NCBI RefSeq assembly: GCF_030019515.1
Contig: NZ_JASEEQ010000009.1
Coordinates: 142,057 to 206,056 of the forward strand
Direction: 5' to 3'
Length of the DNA stretch: 64,000 bases
Origin: Nocardioides sp.
GTDB taxonomy: Bacteria; Actinomycetota; Actinomycetes; Propionibacteriales; Nocardioidaceae
Shown: positions 9,164-17,389 of the stretch, piece by piece
Layout of the letters: every line of letters starts with the position of its first letter
Numbering within the stretch: the first letter of the stretch is position 1
Notes under the pieces: model-generated
Seen by the model: the letters and a program-made list of their open reading frames with translations, nothing else
Told to the model about the DNA's origin: nothing
Database searches by the model: none
Translations under genes and position numbers: made by a program

Positions 9164-9249
9164 GCCCGGAAAACTACTCCCTCGCCAAGAGGTCACGAGC
9201 GGGGTCCAGGGGAGGCCGGGAAGCCGGTCGCACCGGATCGGGCGCGGGC

Positions 9250-10698
<1,449 letters not shown>

Positions 10699-10715
10699 CC
10701 TAGTTGAGCCTCCAC

Positions 10716-10758
10716 AGGCCGACGCCGCTGTCGGCCTGGCCCGACAACGACTGTCGGG
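10716..10758. other. Tandem hairpins upstream of otsA
   Basis: AGGCCGAC (10716-10723) pairs with GTCGGCCT (10730-10737), and CCCGACA (10740-10746) pairs with TGTCGGG (10752-10758). On the minus strand the unit ends in GTGGAGGCTC, which also ends copy A of the intergenic repeat, so this may be a worn relative of that family. It lies 17 bp upstream of the otsA start. Confidence 0.45.
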
Positions 10759-10803
10759 CTGGCAGGGTCGTGCGCGAGCCCGTCGGCTCCTGGCGTTTCT
10801 CCC

Positions 10804-10985
10804 ATGACGGACCTGACCATGAGCACGACGTACCCCCTCGCGACCCCGCGGCAACCCCGCGGCGTACGACGGGTGCTGCTCGACAGCGGCGATGCGCTGG
10901 TCGCTGCTGCTGCGCGAGGGCCTGAGCCTGCTGCTCGTCGAGGCCGGCCACGAGGTCGTCGCGTCGGTGCCGGCTGCTGACAGCC
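10804..10985 (+). pseudogene. Decayed N-terminal fragment of a NarL/FixJ-type response regulator
   Basis: Within a stretch of about 300 bp without an intact gene, one frame from ATG 10819 gives MSTTYPLATP then RRVLLDSGDALVAAAA, and another frame from 10892 gives LLLREGLSLLLVEAGHEVVASV. Joined, they resemble the start of a LuxR-class receiver domain (RVLLADD...LLREGL..LL..AGHEVV). The phosphoacceptor region, the rest of the receiver and the HTH are missing, and the frames are out of register, so this is a relic that stops at the 3' end of the Gfo/Idh gene. Recognition rests on about 35 residues. Confidence 0.45.
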
Positions 10986-10999
10986 GGACCCCGCAGCCG

Positions 11000-12010
11000 T
11001 CAGACCGGGAACGAGACCCCCACCTGGGCCCGCAGGTCGTCCATCTGCCGCAGCAGCGCGAGGGTCTGCTCGTGGGGGACCAGCGGGCTCTCCCGGAGTC
11101 CCTCGCGCAGGCAGCGGCCGACCTCGGCGATCTCGTTGCCGTAGCCCCGGCCGAGCACCGGCTCGCCGCCGTCGACCACGACCGGCTCGCCGGGCTCGAC
11201 GGCCCAGCTGCCCCGGCCGGGGCGGTACGGCGTGAACACCGCCCGGTCCGGGTGGTGGAAGTCGTCGAAGCGGATCCGGCCGCGGTCGGTGGCGATCTCG
11301 CAGGCGCGGGAGGAGTACGACGTCATCGACGCGGTCATCGTCGCGAGCGCGCCGCCCGGGTAGCGGCCGGTGATCGCGATGTCGAGGTCGATCCCGCGCT
11401 CGGACAGGTCGCCGGTGGCGGTCAGCCGCTCCGCGGGCCCGAGCAGCAGGTGGGCGACGATCAGCGGGTAGATGCCCATGTCCAGCAGTGCTGAGGCGCC
11501 CAGCTCCGGGTTGAACATCCGGCCCTCCGGCGGCGCGTCGACGCGGAAGCCGAGCTCGGCGTGCAGGTGCCTCGGGGTGCCGAACTCACCGGACCGGATC
11601 CGCTTTTGCAGCGCCCGGATGACGGGGTGGCAGGCGGTCCACATCGCCTCCATGAGGAACCGGTCGTGGCGGTGGGCCAGCCGGACCATCTCCTCGGCGG
11701 CGGCGACGTCGAGGGTGAGCGGCTTCTCGCACAGCACGTGCTTGCCGGCCTCGAAGGCCAGCCGCGCGTTGTCGAGGTGGAGGGCGTGGGGGGTGGCGAT
11801 GTAGACGACGTCCACCGCCGGGTCCGACACCAGCTCCTCGTAGGAGCCGTGCGCCGCGGCGGCGCCGTACTCCTGCGCGAACGCCTGGGCGCTCTCGGCC
11901 CGCCGGGACCCGACGGCGGCCAGCCGGGCGCCCGGCACCAGGGCCAGGTCGCGGGCGAAGGTGTGGGCGATCTTGCCGGTGGCCAGGATGCCCCAGCCGA
12001 TGGTCTCCAT
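11000..12010 (-). CDS. Gfo/Idh/MocA-family NAD(P)-dependent oxidoreductase
   Basis: 336 aa. N-terminal Rossmann fold: IGWGILATGKIAHTFA replaces the usual GxGxxG with GxLATGKI. The EKP motif (CEKPLTLD, about residue 95) is the family's cofactor-binding and catalytic hallmark, and LLDMGIYP carries the second family motif region. Closest in pattern to the trans-1,2-dihydrodiol dehydrogenase/glucose-fructose oxidoreductase-like branch. Single gene, reading away from the DUF3263 operon. Substrate unknown, probably a sugar or cyclitol. Confidence 0.87.
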   Translation of the reverse strand: METIGWGILATGKIAHTFARDLALVPGARLAAVGSRRAESAQAFAQEYGAAAAHGSYEELVSDPAVDVVYIATPHALHLDNARLAFEAGKHVLCEKPLTLDVAAAEEMVRLAHRHDRFLMEAMWTACHPVIRALQKRIRSGEFGTPRHLHAELGFRVDAPPEGRMFNPELGASALLDMGIYPLIVAHLLLGPAERLTATGDLSERGIDLDIAITGRYPGGALATMTASMTSYSSRACEIATDRGRIRFDDFHHPDRAVFTPYRPGRGSWAVEPGEPVVVDGGEPVLGRGYGNEIAEVGRCLREGLRESPLVPHEQTLALLRQMDDLRAQVGVSFPV

Positions 12011-12059
12011 GCCCGGAGGCTATCCGTGGCGACTCGCGCCGGGACTCTCGGCAGGTCGA

Positions 12060-12089
12060 ATGACATCGTTGTGGTTCGTCGCCTAGAGT
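12060..12089 (+). promoter_or_regulatory. Promoter of the DUF3263 operon
   Basis: ATGACA (12060-12065) or TGACAT one base on, then 17-18 bp, then TAGAGT (12084-12089), a good match to the actinobacterial housekeeping -10. Transcription would start about 12096, leaving a 30-nt leader with AGGAG at 12118-12122 before ATG 12128. Confidence 0.55.
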
Positions 12090-12127
12090 GAGCCCACGAG
12101 TCGGACCCACTGTCCCCAGGAGATCTC

Positions 12128-12421
12128 ATGGATGCCGCGAACGCCTTCGGTGGCGCCGCCGAGGTCACGCCGACCCTCAGCGACCGCGACCGGGAGATCC
12201 TCGACTTCGAGCGCCAGTGGTGGAAGTACGCCGGCGCCAAGGAGACCGCGGTCCGGGAGAAGTTCGACATGTCCTCGACCCGGTACTACCAGGTCCTCAA
12301 CGCGCTGATCGACCGGCCCGAGGCGCTCGAGGCCGACCCGCTGCTGGTCCGTCGACTGCGGCGGCTGCGCTCGGCGCGCCAGCGGCAGCGCTCGGCCCGC
12401 CGGCTCGGCTTCGAGGTCTGA
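12128..12421 (+). CDS. DUF3263 protein
   Basis: 97 aa. Full-length match in pattern to the small DUF3263 family of actinobacteria: LSDRDREILDFERQWWKYAG, a predicted helix-turn-helix-like segment AVREKFDMSSTRYYQVLN, and a basic tail RLRSARQRQRSARRLGF. Probably a DNA-associated protein, but no function is established that I know of. AGGAG is 6 bp upstream of the ATG. The TGA is 3 bp before the GTG of the LytR_C gene; the pair is conserved in actinomycetes. Confidence 0.85.
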   Translation: MDAANAFGGAAEVTPTLSDRDREILDFERQWWKYAGAKETAVREKFDMSSTRYYQVLNALIDRPEALEADPLLVRRLRRLRSARQRQRSARRLGFEV

Positions 12422-12424
12422 GCG

Positions 12425-12925
12425 GTGCGCACCCGCAACCAACGCGGCGTGGTCACCCCGTCGCCGGTGGTGATGCTGAGCGTGATCGCGGTGGCGATGG
12501 CCGGCATCGCGTTCGTCGCGACCCGCGGCGGCGAGCCGGCCGAGCGTGAGGTCGCCACGGTGGCGCGAGAGGCCGGACCCAGTACGTCGCCCTCGGCCGT
12601 GCCGGCGCCGACCAAGGAGACCAAGGAGCCGAAGCCCAAGCCGACGGTCCAGCGCGGCAAGGTCTACGTCGAGGTCTACAACAACTCCGGCATCACCGGG
12701 CTCGCCGGCCGGGTCGCCGAGCACGCGAGCGGCATCGGCTGGCAGGTCGTGGGCTCCGACAACTGGTACGGCACCATCCCCGCCTCGACCGTCTACTACC
12801 CGCCGAAGCTCAAGCAGGCCGCCAAGACGCTCGCGCTCGACCTCGGCATCCGGCGTACCGCCCCCGCCGTCGACCCGATGCGGCTCGACCGGCTCACCCT
12901 GATCCTCACCGGCCCGCTGGGCTGA
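12425..12925 (+). CDS. LytR C-terminal domain membrane protein
   Basis: 166 aa. One N-terminal membrane helix (VVMLSVIAVAMAGIAFVA), a Pro/Lys/Thr-rich linker (about 45-78), then a LytR_C domain: VYVEVYNNSGITGLAGRVAEHASGIGWQVVGSDNW. This domain occurs at the C-terminus of LytR-CpsA-Psr cell-wall ligases and alone in actinobacteria, acting outside the membrane, possibly as a wall-binding module. The GTG start is 3 bp after the DUF3263 stop, so the two are co-translated. Confidence 0.85.
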   Translation: MRTRNQRGVVTPSPVVMLSVIAVAMAGIAFVATRGGEPAEREVATVAREAGPSTSPSAVPAPTKETKEPKPKPTVQRGKVYVEVYNNSGITGLAGRVAEHASGIGWQVVGSDNWYGTIPASTVYYPPKLKQAAKTLALDLGIRRTAPAVDPMRLDRLTLILTGPLG

Positions 12926-13080
12926 GGCTCGACCCGCGCCCCGGCCCTCGGGTGACCGGCGCTGCTGCCGTATCGGGACGCCATCCGGACGGTGGCAGCG
13001 GTAGCACCGTCCGTACGACGTCCCGCAGCGCCCCGGACGGGTCGGCGGAGCCGGTCGACCGGGGATGGCAGGGTGGAGGC

Positions 13081-13926
13081 ATGGAGTTCACCTCGCCCGA
13101 GGCGGAGCAGAGGTACGCCGCGCTCGTGCGCGCCGCGAGCCGCGCCGTGGTCGGGCTCGACTTCGACGGGACCCTGTCGCCGATCGTGGACGACCCCGAG
13201 CGGGCGCGGATCCACCCCGAGGCGCGCGAGGTGCTGGTCGACCTCGCCGCGGAGGTCGCCGCGATCGCGGTGATCACCGGCCGGCCCGCCCGCCAGGCCC
13301 TCGACCTAGGTGGCCTGGAGGCGGTCGGCGACGCCGTCGCCGAGGCCGGCAAGGACCTCTTCGTCTTCGGCCAGTACGGCAACGAGCGGTGGAGCGCCAC
13401 CCGGCGCCGGATCGTCTCCCCGCGCCCTCCGGCCGGGCTCGTCACGTTCCTGCGCGACCTGCCGCGCACGCTGCGCACGGCCGGGGTGCCCGACGCCTAC
13501 GTCGAGGAGAAGGGCCTCGCGTACGCCGTGCACACCCGCCGGCTGCCCGATCCCGACTCCGCGTTCGAGCGGCTGCTGCCGCCGCTGCGCGAGCTGGCCG
13601 GCCGCCACGGGCTGGTCCTCGAGCCGGGGCGCCAGGTCATCGAGGTCCGCGCGCCCGGCATGGACAAGGGCAAGGCGGTCGAGCGGCTGGTCGAGGAGGT
13701 CGGCGCCGGCGCGTTCCTCTTCGCCGGGGACGACCTCGGCGACCTGGAGGCCTTCGACGCCGTCGGCACGCTCGCCAAGAACGGCCTCCCCACGCTGCTG
13801 GTCTGCTCGGCGTCGTACGAGCAGAGCGCGCTGGTCGAGCTCTCCGACGTCGTCGTGCACGGCCCGGACGGCGTCCTCGACCTGCTCCGCCGGCTCACCG
13901 CCGACGCCCGCGCCGCCCGGGCCTGA
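13081..13926 (+). CDS. otsB: Trehalose-6-phosphate phosphatase
   Basis: 281 aa HAD-superfamily phosphatase converting trehalose-6-phosphate to trehalose. Motif I is DFDGTLSPI at about residues 24-32 (Asp nucleophile and acid/base Asp); the acid motif IV is GDDLGDLEAF; ITGRPARQALDL is the motif II region; MDKGKAVERL carries the motif III Lys. Start ATG 13081. The long hairpin at 13981-14045 follows its stop. Works with otsA on the other strand. Confidence 0.93.
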   Translation: MEFTSPEAEQRYAALVRAASRAVVGLDFDGTLSPIVDDPERARIHPEAREVLVDLAAEVAAIAVITGRPARQALDLGGLEAVGDAVAEAGKDLFVFGQYGNERWSATRRRIVSPRPPAGLVTFLRDLPRTLRTAGVPDAYVEEKGLAYAVHTRRLPDPDSAFERLLPPLRELAGRHGLVLEPGRQVIEVRAPGMDKGKAVERLVEEVGAGAFLFAGDDLGDLEAFDAVGTLAKNGLPTLLVCSASYEQSALVELSDVVVHGPDGVLDLLRRLTADARAARA

Positions 13927-13980
13927 TCGTCTTCGGGGGACCCGCCGAGGCCGGGACCCGGGGCTGCGGCGACTCATCTC

Positions 13981-14045
13981 CCGTCGAGTGACGTGAACTG
14001 GCTGGGTTCTGTACCTGAAAGCAGCCAGTACGCGTCACTCGACGG
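13981..14045. terminator. 65-bp long hairpin after otsB
   Basis: CCGTCGAGTGACG (13981-13993) pairs perfectly with CGTCACTCGACGG (14033-14045). After a 3x3 internal loop, ACTGGCTG (13997-14004) pairs with CAGCCAGT (14022-14029), closing a 17-nt loop. No U-run follows, as is usual in high-GC actinomycetes. Likely the otsB terminator, also isolating the riboswitch leader that starts about 70 bp downstream; a structured small RNA is possible. Confidence 0.65.
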
Positions 14046-14113
14046 AGGGGCAGCCCGTCCAGCATGTGGATGACGTGTGCACATCGTGAGACGGCCCGCG
14101 TAGGGTCTCACCC

Positions 14114-14262
14114 AGCTCATCCAGAGGGACTGAGGGATACGGCCCTGTGAAGTCCCGGCAACCGCCACGATCCTCCGCCGCCCGGCACCCAGCCAGGAAG
14201 CGGTTCGTGGAAACGGTGCCAATTCCGCCCGGGGCGACCGTCGCGCCCGGGGAAGATGAGAA
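14114..14262 (+). promoter_or_regulatory. SAM riboswitch (S-box/SAM-IV superfamily) ahead of thrC
   Basis: P1 is CUCAUC (14116-14121) with GAUGAG (14255-14260). The conserved core follows: AGAGGGACUGAGGGAUACGG, then CCCUGUGAAGUCCC with GGGACU/AGUCCC forming P2, then GGCAACC, and later GGUGCCAAUUCC, the conserved 3' core segment. A GC-rich hairpin (CCCGGGGCGACCGUCGCGCCCGGG region, 14229-14251) sits before the P1 closing strand. The SD AAGGAGG (14261-14267) abuts P1. This pattern is typical of SAM-I/SAM-IV aptamers; which class is uncertain. No U-tract terminator, so control is probably translational. Confidence 0.85.
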
Positions 14263-14271
14263 GGAGGACTC

Positions 14272-15555
14272 ATGAGCGCCGTCGTCATCGAGAAGACCAG
14301 CACCCCGGCCACCCCGGGCCTGCGCGAGGGCGCGTTCGGCAATGCCACCGCCCTCTCCTGTCGCGAGTGCGGCCACCGCGTCGAGCTCGGACCGCACTAT
14401 GCGTGTCCGGAGTGCTTCGGCCCGCTGGAGATCGCCTACGACTTCCCGCAGGTCACCCGTGAGCAGATCGAGGCCGGGCCGCCCAACATCTGGCGCTACA
14501 AGGCGCTGCTGCCGGTCCCCACCGACATCGAGCAGAGCCCGAACACCGAGCCGGGCTTCACCCGCCTGCTGCGCGCGACCAACCTCGCCGCCGAGCTCGG
14601 CATCGACAACCTGTGGGTCAAGGACGACTCCACGAACCCCACCAACTCCTTCAAGGACCGGGTGGTCGCCTGCGCGCTGAGCGCGGCACGCGAGTTCGGC
14701 AGCAAGGTCTTCGCCTGCCCCAGCACCGGCAACCTCGCGAACGCGGTCGCCGCCGCGGGCGCCCGGGCCGGCATCAAGACCGTGGTGTTCATCCCGAGCG
14801 ACCTCGAGCAGCCCAAGCAGGTCAACTCCGCGGTCTTCACCGACTCCCTGGTCGCCGTCAACGGCAGCTACGACGACGTCAACCGGCTCGCCTCCGAGAT
14901 CGCGGGCGAGGAGGAAGGCTGGGCGTTCGTGAACGTCAACGTCCGGCCCTACTACGCCGAGGGCTCCAAGACCCTGGGCTACGAGATCGCCGAGCAGCTC
15001 GGCTGGCGGCTGCCCGACCAGATCGTGATCCCGGTCGCGAGCGGCTCGCAGCTGACCAAGGTGCACAAGGCGTTCCAGGAGCTGATCGCGCTCGGCCTGG
15101 TCGAGGACCGGCCCTACCGCGTGTACGGCGCGCAGGCCGAGGGCTGCTCGCCGGTCTCGGTCGCCTACAAGGCCGGCGTCGACGCGATCCGGCCGGTCAA
15201 GCCGGACACGATCGCCAAGAGCCTCGCGATCGGCAACCCCGCCGACGGGATCTACGTGCTCGACATCTGCCGCGAGACCGGTGGGGCGGTCGAGGACGTC
15301 ACCGACGACGAGGTCCGCGCCGGGATCGTGCTGCTGGCGCGCACCGAGGGAATCTTCACCGAGACCGCCGGCGGCACCACGGTCGCGGTGCTGAGGAAGC
15401 TCGTCGAGACCGGCCAGCTCGACACCTCCCTGGAGACCGTGGTGATCAACACCGGCCACGGCCTGAAGACCCTGGACGCGGTCTCCGGCGCGGTCGCGCC
15501 GGCTGCGACCATCGAGCCGTCGTACTCCGCCTTCGCCGCCACCGGCCTGGCCTGA
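14272..15555 (+). CDS. thrC: Threonine synthase
   Basis: 427 aa PLP enzyme (fold type II) converting O-phosphohomoserine to threonine. The N-terminal Cys pairs CRECGH and CPECFG look like a zinc ribbon seen in this subgroup. The PLP Lys is K128 in NPTNSFKDRVV; TGNLANAVAAAGARAG and a later Gly/Ser-rich VASGSQLTKVH contact the cofactor phosphate. Preceded by a strong AAGGAGG SD 4 bp from the ATG and by the SAM riboswitch, so expression should respond to methionine status. Followed by the MoaD gene after 25 bp, a likely operon. Confidence 0.95.
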   Translation: MSAVVIEKTSTPATPGLREGAFGNATALSCRECGHRVELGPHYACPECFGPLEIAYDFPQVTREQIEAGPPNIWRYKALLPVPTDIEQSPNTEPGFTRLLRATNLAAELGIDNLWVKDDSTNPTNSFKDRVVACALSAAREFGSKVFACPSTGNLANAVAAAGARAGIKTVVFIPSDLEQPKQVNSAVFTDSLVAVNGSYDDVNRLASEIAGEEEGWAFVNVNVRPYYAEGSKTLGYEIAEQLGWRLPDQIVIPVASGSQLTKVHKAFQELIALGLVEDRPYRVYGAQAEGCSPVSVAYKAGVDAIRPVKPDTIAKSLAIGNPADGIYVLDICRETGGAVEDVTDDEVRAGIVLLARTEGIFTETAGGTTVAVLRKLVETGQLDTSLETVVINTGHGLKTLDAVSGAVAPAATIEPSYSAFAATGLA

Positions 15556-15580
15556 TCTCCCTGCCCCCGAGGAGCTGACC

Positions 15581-15859
15581 ATGAGCGTGTCCGTCCGGAT
15601 CCCCACCATCCTGCGCACCTACACGGGCGGCGAGTCCGAGGTGAGCGCCGCCGGGGCGACGCTCGCCGACGTCCTCGACGACCTCGACGGCAGGTACAGC
15701 GGGATCAAGGCCCGGATCCTCGACGAGGCCGGCGGGCTGCGCCGCTTCGTCAACGTCTACGTCGGCAACGACGACGTCCGGTTCCTCGACAACCTGGCCA
15801 CCCCCACGCCCGACGGCTCCCAGATCTCGGTGATCCCCGCCGTCGCCGGCGGCTGCTGA
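15581..15859 (+). CDS. MoaD/ThiS-family sulfur-carrier protein with extra C-terminal Cys
   Basis: 92 aa beta-grasp ubiquitin-like protein resembling CysO/MoaD. It ends ISVIPAVAGGC. Family members act through a C-terminal Gly-Gly that is adenylated and thiocarboxylated; here a Cys is encoded after it, so the protein must be trimmed first (or is a peptide-level mimic of the CysO-cysteine adduct that Mec peptidases cleave). GAGGAG lies 7 bp upstream of ATG 15581. Placement directly after thrC suggests a link to Cys/Met/Thr sulfur metabolism. No E1 or peptidase partner is in the window. Confidence 0.85.
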   Translation: MSVSVRIPTILRTYTGGESEVSAAGATLADVLDDLDGRYSGIKARILDEAGGLRRFVNVYVGNDDVRFLDNLATPTPDGSQISVIPAVAGGC

Positions 15860-15868
15860 CCCGTGGCG

Positions 15869-15958
15869 CCGCCTCGCTTGTAGCGCGGGGTCGGAGGATC
15901 TGGGCACCCCCGTGCAACAGGGTCACCAGATCCCGTAACGCCGCGTTACAAGCGGCGG
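15869..15958. terminator. Long inverted repeat after the MoaD gene
   Basis: Left arm 15869-15903 (CCGCC then CGCTTGTAGCGCGG then GGATCTGG) and right arm 15926-15958 (CCAGATCCCGTAACG then CCGCGTTACAAGCGGCGG) are complementary over about 33 positions with a few mismatches, around a 22-nt loop. Ten bases after the stop codon, so a strong terminator; the length is more than termination needs, and it could be a mobile palindromic element. Confidence 0.65.
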
Positions 15959-15991
15959 GGCGGGTCGGCGCGCCGCACCCGGGTCGACTGC

Positions 15992-16039
15992 TTGACACCG
16001 GGCCCCGGGCGGGCCACATTAGGCGTGGGAACGCTCCCA
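15992..16039 (+). promoter_or_regulatory. Promoter with LacI-family operator
   Basis: A consensus -35 TTGACA (15992-15997) is followed 17 bp later by a weak -10 CACATT (16015-16020). Immediately downstream is TGGGAACGCTCCCA (16026-16039), with TGGGA/TCCCA arms and central CG as in LacI-family operators of actinobacteria. Its place at the transcription start fits repression by roadblock or occlusion. The next gene encodes a LacI-family protein, so autoregulation is the simple reading, although the leader to that gene would be about 265 nt. Confidence 0.7.
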
Positions 16040-16305
16040 ATTCTGGTGTCCCGGGTCTGGGGTGGACCGGCTGTGGCCCGGCCCGGGCGGACGGGAGCGC
16101 TCGCGGCCGACGGCGGTCGGCAGGCGACCCCACCGTGCGGCGGGCCCGGGAGACCTCGACGTCCCGGGCCCGCCGTTCGCCCCGCCGTCCGCGCTGCCGG
16201 CGCGCCCCGCCGTCCGCGCTGCCGTCCGCCCCGCCGTTCGCGCTGCCGGTGAGCGTGGTCGCGCAGCCGCCCTCTGCCGCGCCGTCGCGCCGTCATACTG
16301 ACGCC
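16040..16305 (+). other. GC-rich leader with tandem repeats before the LacI gene
   Basis: No gene of its own. Between about 16170 and 16250 the unit CCCCGCCGTCCGCGCTGCCG recurs two to three times with small changes. Reading frames through it give only Arg/Pro/Ala-rich sequence. An in-frame extension of the LacI protein would start at 16135, but its composition is unlike a folded domain. CATACT at about 16295-16300 could be a second -10 giving a leaderless lacI mRNA. Confidence 0.5.
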
Positions 16306-17325
16306 ATGGCCCGACGCCCCCGCACCCGTCCCACCCTGGAGGAGGTCGCTGCGCTCGCGGGCGTCGGCCGCGGCACCGCCTCGCGCGTGATCAACGGCGG
16401 CGCGAAGGTCTCCGACCGCGCGCGCCAGGCGGTCGAGAACGCGATCGCCGAGCTCGGCTACGTGCCGAACGCCGCCGCCCGCGCCCTGGTCACGCGCCGC
16501 ACGGATGCGGTCGCGCTGGTCATCGCCGAGTCCGAGGAGCGGGTCTTCGGCGAGCCGTTCTTCGCCGGCATCGTGCGCGGCATCGGGGCGGCGCTGGCGA
16601 CCGCCGAACGCCAGCTGGTGCTGATCCTGGCGGACGCCCGCCGCCGCGGCAGCCTCGAGCACTACCTCACCCGGCAGCACGTGGACGGGGTGCTGCTGCT
16701 CTCGCTGCACGGCGACGACACGCTGCCCGACCGGATCCGCGGCCACGGGCTGCCGGTGGTCGTCGGCGGTCGACCGCGGCCCGACGTCCAGACCGGCTTC
16801 GTCGACGTCGACAACGTGCAGGGGGCCGGGCTGGCGGTCGCCCACCTGGTCGACCGCGGCCGCACCCGGATCGCCACGATCGCCGGGCCGGCGGACATGG
16901 TCGCCGGCAGCTCCCGCTTCGAGGGGTACGTCGCGGGCCTGACCGCGGCCGACCGGCCCATCGACGAGCGCCTCGTGGCGCGCGGTGACTTCAGCCAGGA
17001 GAGCGGCGCGCGCGGGATGCGGGCGCTGCTGGACCGGGAGCCGGCCGTGGACGGGGTCTTCTGCGCCAACGACCTGATGGCGGTCGGCGCACTTCAGGCG
17101 CTGCGCGAGCACGGCCGCCGGGTCCCCGACGACGTGTCGGTCGTGGGCTTCGAGGACGCGCCGATCGCCCGGTCGACGGTGCCGCCGCTGACGACGGTGC
17201 ACCAGTCGCCGTGGGCGATGGGCGGCGAGATGGTCGCCCTGCTGCTCGAGACGATGGCCGGTTCCGACCCCACCCCGCCCGGCCGGATGCTGCCGACCCG
17301 GCTCGTGGTGCGGCAGAGCAGCTGA
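16306..17325 (+). CDS. LacI-family transcriptional regulator
   Basis: 339 aa. The HTH is at residues 8-30 (PTLEEVAALAGVGRGTASRV) with the hinge following (INGGAKVSDRARQAVENAI). Residues 60-335 form a periplasmic-binding-protein-like effector domain (VALVIAESEERVFGEPFFAG, GVFCANDLMAVGALQALREHG, PPLTTVHQSPWAMGGEM). ATG 16306 gives the family's standard N-terminus. The likely operator TGGGAACGCTCCCA is 270 bp upstream. No sugar operon is adjacent, so targets are elsewhere. Confidence 0.92.
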   Translation: MARRPRTRPTLEEVAALAGVGRGTASRVINGGAKVSDRARQAVENAIAELGYVPNAAARALVTRRTDAVALVIAESEERVFGEPFFAGIVRGIGAALATAERQLVLILADARRRGSLEHYLTRQHVDGVLLLSLHGDDTLPDRIRGHGLPVVVGGRPRPDVQTGFVDVDNVQGAGLAVAHLVDRGRTRIATIAGPADMVAGSSRFEGYVAGLTAADRPIDERLVARGDFSQESGARGMRALLDREPAVDGVFCANDLMAVGALQALREHGRRVPDDVSVVGFEDAPIARSTVPPLTTVHQSPWAMGGEMVALLLETMAGSDPTPPGRMLPTRLVVRQSS

Positions 17326-17389
17326 CCCTCCTCGGCAGCCGGTCTGCACCCGCCCCACGCGGGGGCCCGGCTTGTCCTAGTGTTCCTCC

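Noticed and set aside
12952..13080. 43-residue upstream extension of otsB
   Set aside because: Low-complexity Ser/Gly/Asp sequence; ATG 13081 lies 23 residues before the HAD motif I, the normal spacing.
16135..16305. 57-residue N-terminal extension of the LacI protein
   Set aside because: Arg/Pro/Ala-rich sequence from tandem repeats; ATG 16306 gives the normal LacI start.
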